Source: Sphagnum compactum
Taxonomy: Eukaryota > Bryophyta > Sphagnopsida > Sphagnales
Length of the DNA stretch: 64,000 nucleotides
Assembly (NCBI GenBank): GCA_965153455.1
Contig: OZ234500.1
Location: 7,874,001-7,938,000 of the forward strand
Direction: 5' to 3'
Part shown: positions 36,100 through 48,176 of the stretch, one piece after another
How the letters are laid out: each line of letters opens with the position of its first letter
How positions within the stretch are numbered: the stretch's first letter is position 1
Position numbers and translations under genes: made by a program
The notes under the pieces: generated by a model
What the model was told of the DNA's origin: nothing
The model's input: only the letters and a program-made list of their open reading frames with translations
Database searches by the model: none

Positions 36100-39000
36100 T
36101 TTTAACAACCTTGTTTTACATAGAATTTGCAAATAATTTTTCAACATTATAGGGAAGGATGTAGGTGCTTACTTGGTGAAAAATAAAACAACTGTATGCA
36201 CCAAAATAATGTTGGAGAAGTAGGATGGCAAATTGTAATGTTCAGAAGATGGTGATTAGCCCATTGCAACACTGAACATTGGTCTCCACACCCATGAAGT
36301 TATTAGGACAACTAAAGATGTAGAAGGGGATGGCAAGATGTGTCATTGTGATGCCCACAATGTATTATGGGTATAATGGCTTGTATCCTGACATTCCCCA
36401 CTATTTGTTATATCCAAATTGAACAAAAAAGAAACAATATGTATTAGAACAAGTATGCCACATACATGAAAAGTATGCCACTTAGTAGAAACCCATCTAC
36501 ATCCCATCACATTTGCATTAACTTTTGGATGTTGAAATTAGGCACTTTATATTGGATGTCATATAATAGTTCCAAAATGTGTACTACATAAACAAATATC
36601 AATTCATCATTGTGAACTTTAGATTGTATAAACTTGCAACAAACAGATATACTATGTTGTTCGATAGCTAATGGTTAAGTCCTTGGAACACAGATCCTAA
36701 ATTTTTAAACTTGCAACATGAAGAGATGATCATCTAGCAAAACATGGAGACCACCAAGCTCACACAATTGGGAGTAAAGAACAGAGAGTGCTCAATGCAT
36801 GATCTCCCAATCCTCCCTAGAAACCACCAGCCTATGAGCTTTCCATATTGCAAGTAAGTACATCATCTCAAAGGTGGAGAATATCACAAATTTGAAAAAT
36901 GTTGCTATGTAAAACTTTCAACAATATTCTATAATCACCCGAATCACATGTGAACTCTATTTGTTTTAGTTTTAATTTAGAAGGTATTTTTTTCAATATT
37001 AAACTAGATCACCACTTTACAATAAAAAATTGTATGGTTTTGATTGATGCTCATGGAATCTTTTTTAATATTGACTATTGGTAAGTAATGGTGAATTACT
37101 TGATGTCAAAATACATGGGCCACATGACATCTATTCCAATGTTATAGCTTTGAGCATAAGACGTTATGCTATGTACACATCAAGACCAACAATAGGGAGA
37201 ATGAGATCTCCTATTCCATGTATACAATATCATGCAAGGTTGGGTTTCATGTTATTTGCATGGACAATTAGAAATCATTTAACATTTTTTCAACTTAGCA
37301 TTTTTGGAGGTTCCCATTTAATTTTTTTATTAAAAATGTTCAATGGTTGCTTGACATGTCTCCTACCACATTAATTTTACCCTATTAGTAATCTTAAATA
37401 AAAAGTAATTGAAGCCTTTATTCTAAACCCTATATTAATTAAATTGTTTCTTGCCCATAATATTCACACCTAATCTTATTTTGAAAAGTTTTAAAATTTT
37501 TACCTCCAAAAAAATATGAGACCTTTGTTTTTTGCATGTTAGGTGATAATATTTGAAAGCAGCCTCCTTAGGTTGTTGGGACTTACTCATGTTTTAGATG
37601 CCCACCAAGTGAAGGCAACAATTTTGCAACCATTAGTTTTCTTCTTTTTAACAAATAATGATTACAAAACATCACTTGTATCGTGAGAAATCTTGTGCCT
37701 TTGTATTGGAGTTTATATATTCTAGCAACAAATGGTTTTGCCCTTGATGCACCAAGTAGACTTAGGTACCTATTCCTATGGTCAAATTGTAAGACAACAT
37801 TAAGGTTTTCTTTCATTATGATTGACATTCAGTTAAAGATTTGGGGAGATTGTAATAAGGTGACTAACAATGGGGTTCACATTTGCACCTAACCAACTGA
37901 TCTTCTCAACTTAGAACCAAGGTGTCCATTCACATGTTGTATTATACTACAAGGTTTCTTACATGGTTAGCTAGTTTAACAAGACCTTAGCCCTCAATAG
38001 GGGGGTGGTTAAGGTGTTTCTAAATTATTTTGTGTGATATGTGGACAACAATAGGTGTAGGTACCAATATGATAGTGCATGACATATGTTAGGAATGTTA
38101 GGTTAGTTCCTTGGTTAGGTCTCAATTAATCAAGGGCAAACTATGACAATTTGAAATGTTCATATACTTGAACCCAATAGTTCAAGGGGGACAAAATGAG
38201 GTCTTTGCACCACTTGCACCACATGGTTGTTTTGCAAATGTTTGTACAATAAACAATGCAAAGATTGTACCTATTATTAATAACCAAATTATACTAGGGG
38301 TTATGAAATCAATGGCTGAAAATCATGACTTTCTAATTTTGTAAAGTTTGGGCAACTATGTTGCTCTTGTTAAAACTATGGCTTAAATATTGTACCACCT
38401 TTCACATAGAGGTAATAGTGTTAATTTACACCAAGGAATTAGTCAACCATATTTAGTTGCCAAAATAAATGTCTTTTTTTGGAAAAAGAAATATGAGCAT
38501 GAAAAAGCATGAGAAAGGTCATAGAATTCATATACCAATCTTTTTGAAAGAGCTCAAATTCAAAGAAAAGTCTTGGTTCAATTTCCAACACTTCAATGAA
38601 GACATCCATGCCATATCAAACTAATGTCAAAAGCAATTAAAGCATGGAACCATTACTAGAAACATGTTAGAAATCATGTTTGAGAGCCACAAGTACTCTG
38701 CAACAGCTAGTGGGAAAAATACACAAATGGCATATGGTAACCCAATTAGCATGGTGGATGATTCAATTAGTGAAATCAAACTTGAATTTCAACATACTTA
38801 AATCCAACTTACATCAACAAATTCTTGATGTTGGGTCACAGTGAATCATGCTTCTGATTCCATAATACCACCATCCTTGAATTAATATAGACCATGACAA
38901 TTTACTCTGATTTTCCACATTAGAAATCTTTCCGTAATCCCATATTGGGTACTAGATAAAACGCGAAGGTAACTGGGTTTGCATGCAAAATAACAACTAG

Positions 39001-40639
39001 TGAGATTGATAACCCATCGCGTTCATTGGATTTATTGGATTTTCTCTTTCCAAGTCATGCTGAAGAGTATTGCAACTGTATCAGCTTTGCACCCAATGAC
39101 AGATTTGAGGGTTCAACTAATGAGCAAGGCAACCACTAATTCATGAGCATGCTGGAAGGCATTGCATAATTAGGCAGCCATCACACCTCTTGTGCCCACA
39201 CCCTAGTTTAGCAGCTCTACTTGACCTCATCATCCAGTTGCTGCAGAATAAGTAAATAAGATCATTCACAGAGACTCTACTACTCCAAGGTCTTTTTTTC
39301 AATTTTATGAGATTGAAAATTCGACAAAATTTTCCAAAAAATTAGAAAAAATTAATCAAATTTTCAGTAGAACATTTTCCAAATGTTTTGGTCACAAATT
39401 TTGTCAGATAAAAAACACTGTTTCACTCTTACATAGGTATAATATATGTTAGTTGGGGTTCACATCAGCCCCGAGTTCATCACCAGAATTGTACCCAGGG
39501 AGCATATTAACAAAGCTGGAATTTCTTGATGTTTAGCAGTTTTAGGAGATAGCAAGAAATGACATCAAAAGATGAAAGGAAAACAAAAAATGTGCACACC
39601 AAAATTTCACTTAATTTCTTATGGATGATCACCACTTTTGCCTATGTCACAAATTTTATTTAAAAATATAAAAAAAAATAGTGGTTCAAACTCAGTTTCA
39701 GGCTGTTTAAAGTACCCAAATTCCAGTTATACAAGCCATTATATTCCATTATATGGCTATGGATGGACCTGATCCCAACTACACTAATTAACACTATCTT
39801 GAAAATAGACTACAAAAATCCCAGCATGTTCTTTTCATTATTTGCCTGAGCTGACTTAGAAGAAAACCCATTGATAAATAATATGCTTTTTTTATTTATC
39901 AAAATTACTAATTAGTAGTAATTGGTAGTTTTTTGGCCTATATTATTTATAGGAGACATAATATTGCACATTGTTTTGTTGGGCCTAGGACGGCAATCCT
40001 TGCATTGGGTTGTTGTCTTAAGGTTTTTACTTTCAAATGTGCAGTTTCATACTTCGGGTTTTACAAGTTTTATGTTAAAAAATGTTGGTTTTCACACTCA
40101 TGGAAGTGGTTAGAATGTTGGAATGGATTTATTATACTGGCGGAATTGGTTTACTCTAATCAACTTAAGAGTCATGTTGATGTTTTCCGAGTGGTGGTGA
40201 TTTTTTCGATATGAATAAATTAGTGGATTTTTGAGAGATCCAAGATTTCCAACACAACCAACCCACAAATATAGCATGGTATTTTGAATGGATGTGAACT
40301 ATTTGGTGGAATTGATAAAACGGAATTTGAGTAAGAAGTGGATCTTTGTAAGAACAATTGAAATTTGTACAAGGCTAGATTTTCATTATGGGGTTTTGGG
40401 TGGGTGTTGACAGATAAATTGGGAGGCAAAAATAATTTAGATCCAGATCCACCAAAATTAATTAATTGACTCTAAGACTTCAAGAATACATTTTCAATAG
40501 ACATTCATTTTTGGGTCACTATTATGATGACTATACGATCATCCCCAGAAGATTATGTCATATAATGTGGTTAAGAAAAATGACATAATCTGCCACTCCA
40601 GACCTTAAATACAAGTGTTTGAATTGTTGCAAAAACAGA

Positions 40640-40911
40640 GTCACCAATCTCTGGTCTTATCACTGTTGGCAGGTTCTTCGATTTTCGCATGTTCGGGTTT
40701 AGGATTTAGGGTTTTAAGGTCTCTGGATTGGAGGTTCTACGTAAATTTCTTGGAGTTGTCAATGTAACCTAACCAGATATTAATCGACTTAATTAATAAA
40801 ATTGAATTAGAACTTTGAACCAGGGTGAGGTGCTGCCCTGTTTTATTAAAAGGTTGTGGTTCTTTAGGTAACATAAATATAATTTTATTGAAAAAAAAAA
40901 AAAAAAAAAAC
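40640..40911 (+). other. Poly-A-tailed segment, possible retroposed insert
   Basis: The segment ends in a run of about 20 A at about 40,891-40,910, and an AATTAATAAAATTG signal lies about 100 bp before it. It contains a telomere-like GGGTTTAGGATTTAGGGTT (about 40,694-40,712). It may be a retroposed transcript end or SINE-like relic. No tRNA-like boxes, coding sequence or clear target-site duplications were seen. Confidence 0.3.
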
Positions 40912-42479
40912 TTGACCTTCCATTCTTAACAAGAATTATTGCATTTGATTGGTTATACATAATTGATATTATATAATCTTTATCTTGGAGTATGTGCATT
41001 AGTTGAAGAAACTAATTATACATTTTTTATTGGGTTTTTGGTTTCGTTTTGTGTAATGAAGATGGAACCCGACCTTGTCTTAAATTGGATTGACTCTAAA
41101 ATTTTTTTGTGAAAATATTCAGAATAAAAAAATTTACAAATCCAAAAAACTAATGCCAAAACCAGGTCAGAAGTCCCATCCGAGAAATTTAAAAAATAAA
41201 TAAAAGAAGTTAAAAGTGAGACCAAAAGTTCCTATTGAAATCAAGAACTTGACAACACTAATCTTGATGTTAAGGATGGAAATGAATTGTTGATGGAAAA
41301 AGTGTGTAAGAAGCCCAGATTTTGGAGTTGTCTTCAATTGCCTTTTGCGAGGAGAACCGTAATTGTTGATTCAACTCTAGCTTCAACATAGAGTTAGTTT
41401 AAGAACAGTCTATTATCCCTAAAGTTCATATACTAGGGACGATAGGAAGCTCTTGTGCAATGTTCCTAATCTTTGGAAAGGGGTGTTTGCATGGTAGGGT
41501 GGACCCAAAAACTATCACAATGTTGTAATTTTCACTACAAGAAAAAATTGAACAATTTAGGAGATAAATTGAAAAAGTTTAACGATCAAAACATGTAATT
41601 AAACGCAGTTCACATCTTAAGATATCATTATGTTATGAAGTTTGATGCAATAATCTTTTCGAATATATTTGTAACATAAAATCATTTGTGATGTTCTAAA
41701 AATTGAAATTAATTTTTTTTCCAATTGAAATTTGTCAATAAAGTTTTACATATCAATATATATATATATATATATGTACAAAGAATAATTTTATATCAAA
41801 GTTTTTTCAATTTGACTTAAAATATTATTATTTTTGATACTAAACTATGAAAGATTTAACATTAATTACATTTGCTTTGGCTTCTATTAATGTGTTTGCA
41901 TTCAAATGTGTTAGGTGTTATTTTTATTTATCCACAAAATTAAAGTAAAAGTTTTTAGTTAATAAAAATATTATAACACTATCAAATATGATGTTTTAAG
42001 AAAATTTATAATGTGTGAGAGATGGATGTAATATAAGGTGATGCTATTAACGACCCATTGGTTTCATTAAAGTGGTAGGTTTGTGTTTCTATCGGGCTTG
42101 GGTTGGACGTTCCTTGATCCGTGTTCTTGTTTTCCTTTTTGAAATGGATTCTTTCCATTTGTCCCCCAAAAAGACCAAAATTGTGAATTACCTAACTTGG
42201 CACATCCCCACCATCCTTAAATGAAAATGCATTTCTAGATTATCAGCTCAATGTGGTTAGCACCATACATACATATTCCACATAAATCCAAAACCAAACA
42301 TTGGAAAAATAATAGAGCTTTGGATTTCATTTGTGAAATACAAAACTAGTGGAAAAGCCCTTTTTAATAAGATTGATCAAACATTTGACATAATATGTTC
42401 TCCATGGTAAAAGTGAGCATTGAAAGGACTCATCTATGTACATTATTAAGCTAGGTGTTTGTTTGATGTGGTCATACCT

Positions 42480-42640
42480 TAACCTGAGGGCATGTAGATG
42501 AGTAAGTAGGTAGGTAAGTCAATGGGTATGTGAGTGGGTGAGTGAGTAAGCACTAGATAAGTGAGTGGGTAGGAAGGTTGAAAGGGCGGGGGTAGGGGTG
42601 AATATTGTAGGTAAGTATGTACATCAGGGTTAGTTGGTAG
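42480..42640. repeat. GGTA/GAGT tetranucleotide-rich cluster
   Basis: Degenerate GTAG/GTGA/GAGT repeats (AAGTAGGTAGGTAAGT, GTGAGTGGGTGAGTGAGTAA) occupy this stretch. Similar motifs in either orientation recur at 53,840-53,930, 55,140-55,260 and 58,310-58,365. Confidence 0.7.
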
Positions 42641-42899
42641 GGTGAAAATGAAGGGTAGTATTTTGAATTTTGAAACCAAGGGGTAAGTGAGCTCAAATTA
42701 TTTATTTCTTTTTTAAAAAGAAGCTAATAAAATTATTTAAAAAATTAAAATAAATTTATAATTAAAAAAAGAAAAGAAAAATGATATTTAATTAACCAAG
42801 TTGGTTCTTAAATTTTATATTTACTTTTCTTTCATTCAATCTTATTATGCCTAGTTGAAATTATTTGTTAGATCATGTACAGTAATTGCTGAAGTACAT

Positions 42900-43090
42900 G
42901 GAGAATAATAATAATAATAAATAATAATGCCCAGGGGGAAATTTTTTTTTTTTTTTTAAATGGAAATTTATTGCATCATGAATATTGCAAGAGACAGACC
43001 AACTTTGTTCCCTGCAACTCACAAGAAGAAGAAGAAGAAGAAGAAGAAGAAAAAAACAAAGAAGCTTGTTGCAGTGAAATCAATCAATCC
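42900..43090 (+). promoter_or_regulatory. Upstream or 5' UTR region of the FatB-like gene
   Basis: ATA trinucleotides (about 42,905-42,930), a T-run (about 42,943-42,957) and a (GAA)n tract (43,024-43,050) precede the first in-frame ATG at 43091. The reading frame stays open through the GAA tract back to 42971, but without an ATG. Confidence 0.45.
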
Positions 43091-46000
43091 ATGAGCTGGT
43101 TGCAGAGCAAAGTTTCAAGTATGGCAGCATGCCGGGGTGCAGCTGCCTCCAGCAGCAAGATGCAAGTTATGATCCCGGCCTGCTGCTGCAGCTGCTGCAG
43201 TAGCTCATTGCGACGAGGTGGTGGTCGTGGACGTGGTGGTTTGTCTTTCAGTGCCAATGCCCAGTACATGAATCTCAATGGGATACTTGCAGAAGAAGAG
43301 AAGCTGATGCAGTCGATTATGAGCTGCTGTTGTTGCTGTTGCTGCTGTTGCAGGTACTCGAAATTTTCATCCGTTGGGACAGCAGGAATTTCTAGAAATC
43401 TGCAGTTTTTGTGCAGCTGCAAATCTGCCGTGCGTCGACGACGCTTAATTCGGCATCTGGATTTCATGCCACGTGATCAGAAAATCTATAGAATAGGAGA
43501 TCAGATTGACTCGGTTGCAGCTGGCACAGTCATGAAGGCAGGTCTTGTGCAAGATCAAGCATTTGGGTTAGGAAATATTGTGAGGGGATCAGAATTACTC
43601 GATCGGTTCAGCCAAGCTGATGGTGGAGCAGTTCGCCAGCTTCCTGTAATTAAGGGTGCAGCAGGATCTATTAATCTCAGACCTCTTGTGGCAGCCATGG
43701 CGACATCCTTAAGAGACCAAAAGAATATTGATCATGAACTTGTACAAACGCCGGGATCTGTACAGCCTGAGATCAGCCACGGGAGTACGAGTCCTGAACA
43801 AGAGATGATGATGCGGGCGACGTCAATGCAGCAGCCACAGCAAAAGGTGGCTGTGAACGGCACTGCACCCAGCACCGGCACCAGCCTGCTTATACGTCAC
43901 CCTGCAGCTGGATTACAGCAGCTGATAGATCATTCTGCTTCCGAGGAGGGATCAGCTCGCTTGATCGACGATGGCATACTGTATCGCCAAAACTTCGTGA
44001 TCCGGTCTTACGAAGTGGATGCTAATAGGACTGCAACGCTTGAAACGATTACCAACTTGTTGCAGGTACACACACACTGCTGTATAATGCAGCTTGCTTG
44101 TATGCATGCATGAGTTTGTGATCTGAGATGAGGGAAAGTGGACTCGTCTCTGATTGTTCTTGGTAAGGTAAAGCTGCTGTTGAAGGGAAGAGTATTGAAC
44201 CCCCACTTCCCCCCATATAGAGATAGATTAGTGGAGATCCACATGTGTAGTTTCTGGTGAAGAAGATCTCCATAAAATGTATGAGTAGTTCATAATACTG
44301 TACATGATCAGTTGTATAGTAGAGTTAGGAAAGGGTTGATCTTCTGGTGGTGGTGGTGATGGTGGTGATCTTGCGTGCAGGAGGCTGCTCTGAACCATGT
44401 ATGGCTGTCGGGGATCGGAAGCGATGGATTTGGTACCACCATTCAAATGAAGCTACACGATCTCATCTGGGTAGTCAATCGCTTGCATGTGGAAGTGGAT
44501 CGCTACCCCAAATGGTACTGTACGTCTCATGAGCTGCATGTCTCCACTCTCATCACTGTCGAAGAATGAAGAATATTATAGTCAGCTGCAAACGTACCCC
44601 ATCTGCTTCTTCTTCCTCTTCTTCTTCTCTAAACCCAAACAAAATTCAAGGGTACTTACTACAAGTAGACTTGACAAGTTCTTGCACAATTTTTGCCTCC
44701 AGGGGTGATGTTGTGGAGATCGAGTCATGGGTGGGAGCGGCAGGGAAGAATGGCATGCGACGTGATTGGATTGTGCGTGACTTCTACAATCGTCAAGTCC
44801 TTGCACGATCAACCAGGTACGTCCAGTGCAAACTTGCTGCAAGAATCTAAGAAGAATCTAAGAACAAGAACTGAGAAGTGGGGTTGATCGATCAGATATG
44901 CATCACAGCTTCTCTAACTCTTTTATGATCATCTTGCATCTTTCATTTCCTGCAAGATCTGTATGGGTTGATGTGTTGCAAGCAGTGATCTGATGGGAAT
45001 TCTTCTTTTGGCTTCCGCTGGGGATCTTGGGGATCTGCCTGAATGCCTGCCTGCCTGCCTGCCTGCCTGAGACATGCAGTACATGGGTGATGATGAATCA
45101 AACGACAAGGAAGTTGTCGAAGATGACAGAGCAAGTGAGAGCAGAAGTTTCACCCTACTACTTGAACTCCAAGTTTGCCATTCCTCAACAACAACTTCTC
45201 TCCATTCCAAAACTCGATGATTCAGCTGACCACATTCGATCTGGCCTTACGGTAATTAGTACACAGTTTCTAAGACCTTGCTTGCAATCAGCATGTACAT
45301 AATCCGTGCAGCTGCGCCTGTATTTGTCTGAACTTGCAAAGTGTTGTTGGATTTGTCGGTGCAGCCTCGAAGAAGTGATTTGGATATGAACCAACATGTG
45401 AACAACGTGAAATATATCAACTGGATGATGGAGGTACAAAACGATTCCGACTTCTTCTTCTTCTTCGCTTACTATGCACATACATGTATGTAATGTTGTC
45501 TCTAGCTAGATATCCTGCAAACGACTCCTGAAGTGCCAGAGGCCTCTTTGTGACAGATTGTTTATTGATGTTTAAGGAAATTTTTTGGTTTATTTATGGG
45601 TCTGAAGAGATGAGTGTTTCAAGCTGATCTCGAACCTTGAATTGTTTCTGAACTCTGTGCACAGAGCGTGCCGGCATCACTGGTCGAGACACATGAAGTC
45701 AGCAGTATAACAATGCAATACAGACGTGAATGTGGTCCATCCGATGTTCTGCAGTCTCTCACCAGTCCTGCAGATGAGCACGAGCTGCCAGAGGCACTAC
45801 GACCCTTTGAAGATCATCCAAGTCGAACTCAGGCTTCAGATCTCAGCAACTGCAACTCTGATCTCAACAGCAGCAGCAGCAACAGTTCTGCCACAATTGA
45901 CAACCAATGTTCTGAAGTAATTGGAGATGACGATGGGTCTGAGTGGCAATTCTCAAGTGTTGAGAGGACATTGCTGACTGCATTCAGCAGCAATCCAAGC

Positions 46001-46129
46001 TGGTTGAATTATGAGCCTTTCCATTTTGCACATTTGCTTCGCACCCAACGAGGTGCTGCTGAAATTGTTCGCGGAAAGACAATCTGGAAACTCAAGAAAA
46101 GTTCCCATATCCAAGCTAATGAACTTTGA
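43091..46129 (+). CDS. FATB: Plastid acyl-ACP thioesterase, FatB-like, with long N-terminal extension
   Basis: Six exons join in phase: 43091-44065, 44381-44514, 44703-44816, 45080-45251, 45365-45433 and 45665-46129. They give about 642 residues against about 410 in seed-plant FatB. The enzyme hydrolyses acyl-ACP in the plastid stroma to release fatty acids for export. Hot-dog domain motifs are IRSYEVDANRTATLETI, ALNHVW..GSDGFGTT, LIWVVNRLHVEVDRYPKWGD, GKNGMRRDWIVRD and STWVMMNQTTRKLSK. The DLDMNQHVNN motif gives catalytic Asp472, Asn474 and His476, and YRRECG gives Glu510 and Cys511. The Asn-to-Glu spacing of 36 equals that reported for plant FatB. GKNGMRRDW and ALNH favour FatB over FatA; PRRSDLDMNQH is FatA-like, so a separate early-plant clade is possible. 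Oddities are about 290 N-terminal residues with Cys clusters, no recognisable FatB hydrophobic segment, and a polar Ser/Asn-rich insertion of about 75 residues before AEIVRGKTIWK. Confidence 0.88.
45045..45069. repeat. (CTGC)n microsatellite in FatB-like intron
   Basis: Five or six CCTG/CTGC units end about 10 bp upstream of the exon 4 acceptor at 45079. Length changes here would sit close to the polypyrimidine tract. Confidence 0.85.
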
Positions 46130-46950
46130 AATCCAAAGCCATATCCCAATCTGATGAGCATTGAAATCCAAACCCATGTCCAATCTGAGCATTGAAATCA
46201 TTCACTCAACACAGTTGGAGCTTTTGGTCCAGCATTTTCAGAGATTGGTACCTTAAACCCTAACCCTAAACATTCCGGTAAGCAGCTAATATGGAACATC
46301 TATATAGATTAGATGGTTACATCTTTCTTGTTGTTGGGCATGCATTTTTAGCAGCCAAACAATAGACTGTAGAATTCCATTTTCAGATTATAATATTGGG
46401 TGCTAAGTGCACTAACAGAGTTTGATCACAACCCAGAGATCACAAGTTACTCTAAGATTCACACCGCATTTTGTGTTTGCAAAACAAAGCATACAACAAG
46501 TTCTCTAGATCTACAAGAAGAGTTTAAATGTTGAAAAATTTGCAGAGACAATAATTATTATTCTCCTGAGCTTCCAAGACAAAAGGCAATTACATGTACA
46601 TGGTACTACAGAAGGTGCACATTGTAGCCTGTAGTTACATTCAAAAGATTGCAGCTGCATCCTAAATTTTACAGTCTACTACAATTGACTAATCAATATA
46701 TTTATTGGCATACTGTTTGAGGATCAAATGGGTGTGGAGTAGTTCTACAGCCAGAGGCACCAAGTTTCCAATCCCTTGAATCATTTGTCATGATACTAGT
46801 GTGACTCTCATAGGGTCAGAGCCTTGAACCAGCACCCACCAGTACACCATGAAGGATGGATGATAAGTGGACAGGAAACAGTTCTCTATTGGGTTCCAGT
46901 TCCTTAGCTAACCATGGTGGTTAGCCCAGTTGTTTATTTTCTACCAACCT
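46130..46950. other. 3' flank of FatB-like gene with interstitial telomere-type repeat
   Basis: The stretch holds CCAAA/CCCAT-type short duplications directly after the stop codon, and AAACCCTAACCCTAAA at 46255-46270 (two and a half plant telomere units). No further exon was recognised. Confidence 0.5.
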
Positions 46951-46989
46951 ACTAACAACCTGCTTGCAACCCACAAGCAGGTTGTTAGT
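46951..46989. repeat. Perfect 16-bp hairpin with 7-base loop
   Basis: ACTAACAACCTGCTTG (46951-46966) and CAAGCAGGTTGTTAGT (46974-46989) are perfect reverse complements around the loop CAACCCA. Pairing can continue imperfectly outward (CTACC with GGTAG). No gene overlaps it. Confidence 0.9.
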
Positions 46990-47046
46990 AAGATAGGTAG
47001 TCAAAACAGCCCTTACCTGTGTAGAAACCATCTACTTACCTTCTTA

Positions 47047-47049
<3 letters not shown>

Positions 47050-47099
<50 letters not shown>

Positions 47100-47255
47100 G
47101 ATGACATGTTTCTTACACAATGGATTACCAATTAGGCACTGAACCCAGATCTTTACTCATGAGTTGAGGTTCATCCACAACTGAGTCATACAATGAGCAT
47201 CCAGTGGATGATGGGCTAGTGGATGCTACTAGCTCTAGAAAATGCTTAATAGTCA
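47050..47255 (-). mobile_element. Candidate SINE-like element with (TA)n/(GA)n tail
   Basis: On minus, a tRNA-like stretch reads TGACTCAGTTGTGGATGAAC (A-box-like), then CAACTCATGAGTAAAGATC, then GGGTTCAGTGCC (B-box-like). It is followed after about 40 bp by (TA)n and (GA)n at 47,099-47,051. The layout resembles a tRNA-derived SINE with a simple-sequence tail. No target-site duplication was identified, so this is less secure than the element at 27,224. Confidence 0.45.
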
Positions 47256-47802
47256 TGGATGACCAACATGGCTTTAAACTCAGTTTCACACCATGTAAAG
47301 CATGATCTTCATTTACATTATAATTTAGAGGTAATTGCTGTACATAGTACATGGGCAGCAGCAGCAGCTTCAGCAGATGTCTGCTGAAAATTTAATTAAT
47401 GCTGGAGATTTCATTTTGAAAAATAGAATATTTCGAAAAGAGTCTGCATTTTCTTTCACCCAAATTTGTTCTTTGAGAAAAGTATGCAAGCTTGTGGCAA
47501 TTGATTCTTCCTTTCCCTTTGTTGTTACAAATATTCATCTGTTCATGGCTCACAAGGAGTGCCTCCATGGATGGTTCCATTCATTCATTAAGAATTGAAT
47601 GTCATCTATTATGGATAATCCCTTTCATCCATTAGGACCTGCTCATCATCCATTAGGTCTAACTGTCTCTCCCTTTGGGTTCCTGATTCTTCTAGAATAT
47701 TCTTACTAGGTTAGTTGTCTTTCTTTCAATATTTAACCATGGTCCCTAACTTCTCATCTGGTTATGAGATCCTCACTCCAGTGTCACATGGGTGAGCTAG
47801 TT

Positions 47803-48176
47803 TCAACAGTCTTGTGAATTCATCTCAAAAACTGCAGCTTCCATGGTAGCAATTTGCATCCCACATAAGATATCCACACTTTTGTCTACAACTATGGCTG
47901 ACATCAATGGCCCTTGCTTCTCTGATGAACATAACTCCAGCCATTGCATCTTTGTCCCAGACCGCAACTTCTCTTTCAGCTTCCAATCATTAGCACTTGC
48001 CTCTAGTGACTGTAATTGCATCTGCACTTTGACAGCTTTAAACTGCATTATGTTATTGCAGCTGATATTCCCGCAAACAACTTCTCTCTGCACACACCAG
48101 GATGGACCCATGAGCACCTTAATTTCAAGAGAAACCAGCCCAAAAGTCTGAAAGCATAATTGACCCTCCAGTGAAG
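47803..48176 (-). CDS. Unassigned probable exon (or gene fragment)
   Basis: A minus-strand frame runs from a possible acceptor (CGCAG|CTTCACTGG at 48177) to a stop at 47803. It encodes about 124 residues of balanced composition, including QTFGLVSLEIKVLMGPSWCV, FKAVKVQMQLQSLEA, MQWLELCSSEKQGPLMSAIV and a C-terminal CGMQIATMEAAVFEMN. I do not recognise the family. Another protein-like stretch lies upstream on the same strand at about 48,380-48,540 (FAIQLTGNNARGASVTFCIS). It is preceded in a different frame by RIMDGEVFKYELDLQV, so either a splice site or a frameshift separates them. The piece could be the 3' end of a real gene or a decayed fragment. Confidence 0.35.

Larger units (their letters stand above)
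27421..42479. other. Long AT-rich gene desert
   Basis: No gene with recognisable domains or splice structure was found. Open frames are short, and many rely on non-ATG starts. Notable contents listed separately are a divergent duplication at 30,010-30,570, a 39-bp tandem duplication at 35,472-35,550, a small hairpin at 36,060-36,099 and a poly-A-tailed segment ending at about 40,910. A (TA)n tract lies at about 41,758-41,775. Some frames (about 32,015-32,233, 33,171-33,630 and 37,078-37,374) may be decayed transposon or gene fragments, but I could not assign them. Confidence 0.5.

Noticed and set aside
42971-43090. Start of the FatB-like reading frame at 42971
   Set aside because: The codon is TTG and the frame runs through a (GAA)n tract. 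The first ATG in frame is at 43091.
43084-43467. Antisense Gln-rich frame opposite FatB exon 1
   Set aside because: It is the shadow of CTG/TGC repeats on the coding strand, with no independent support.
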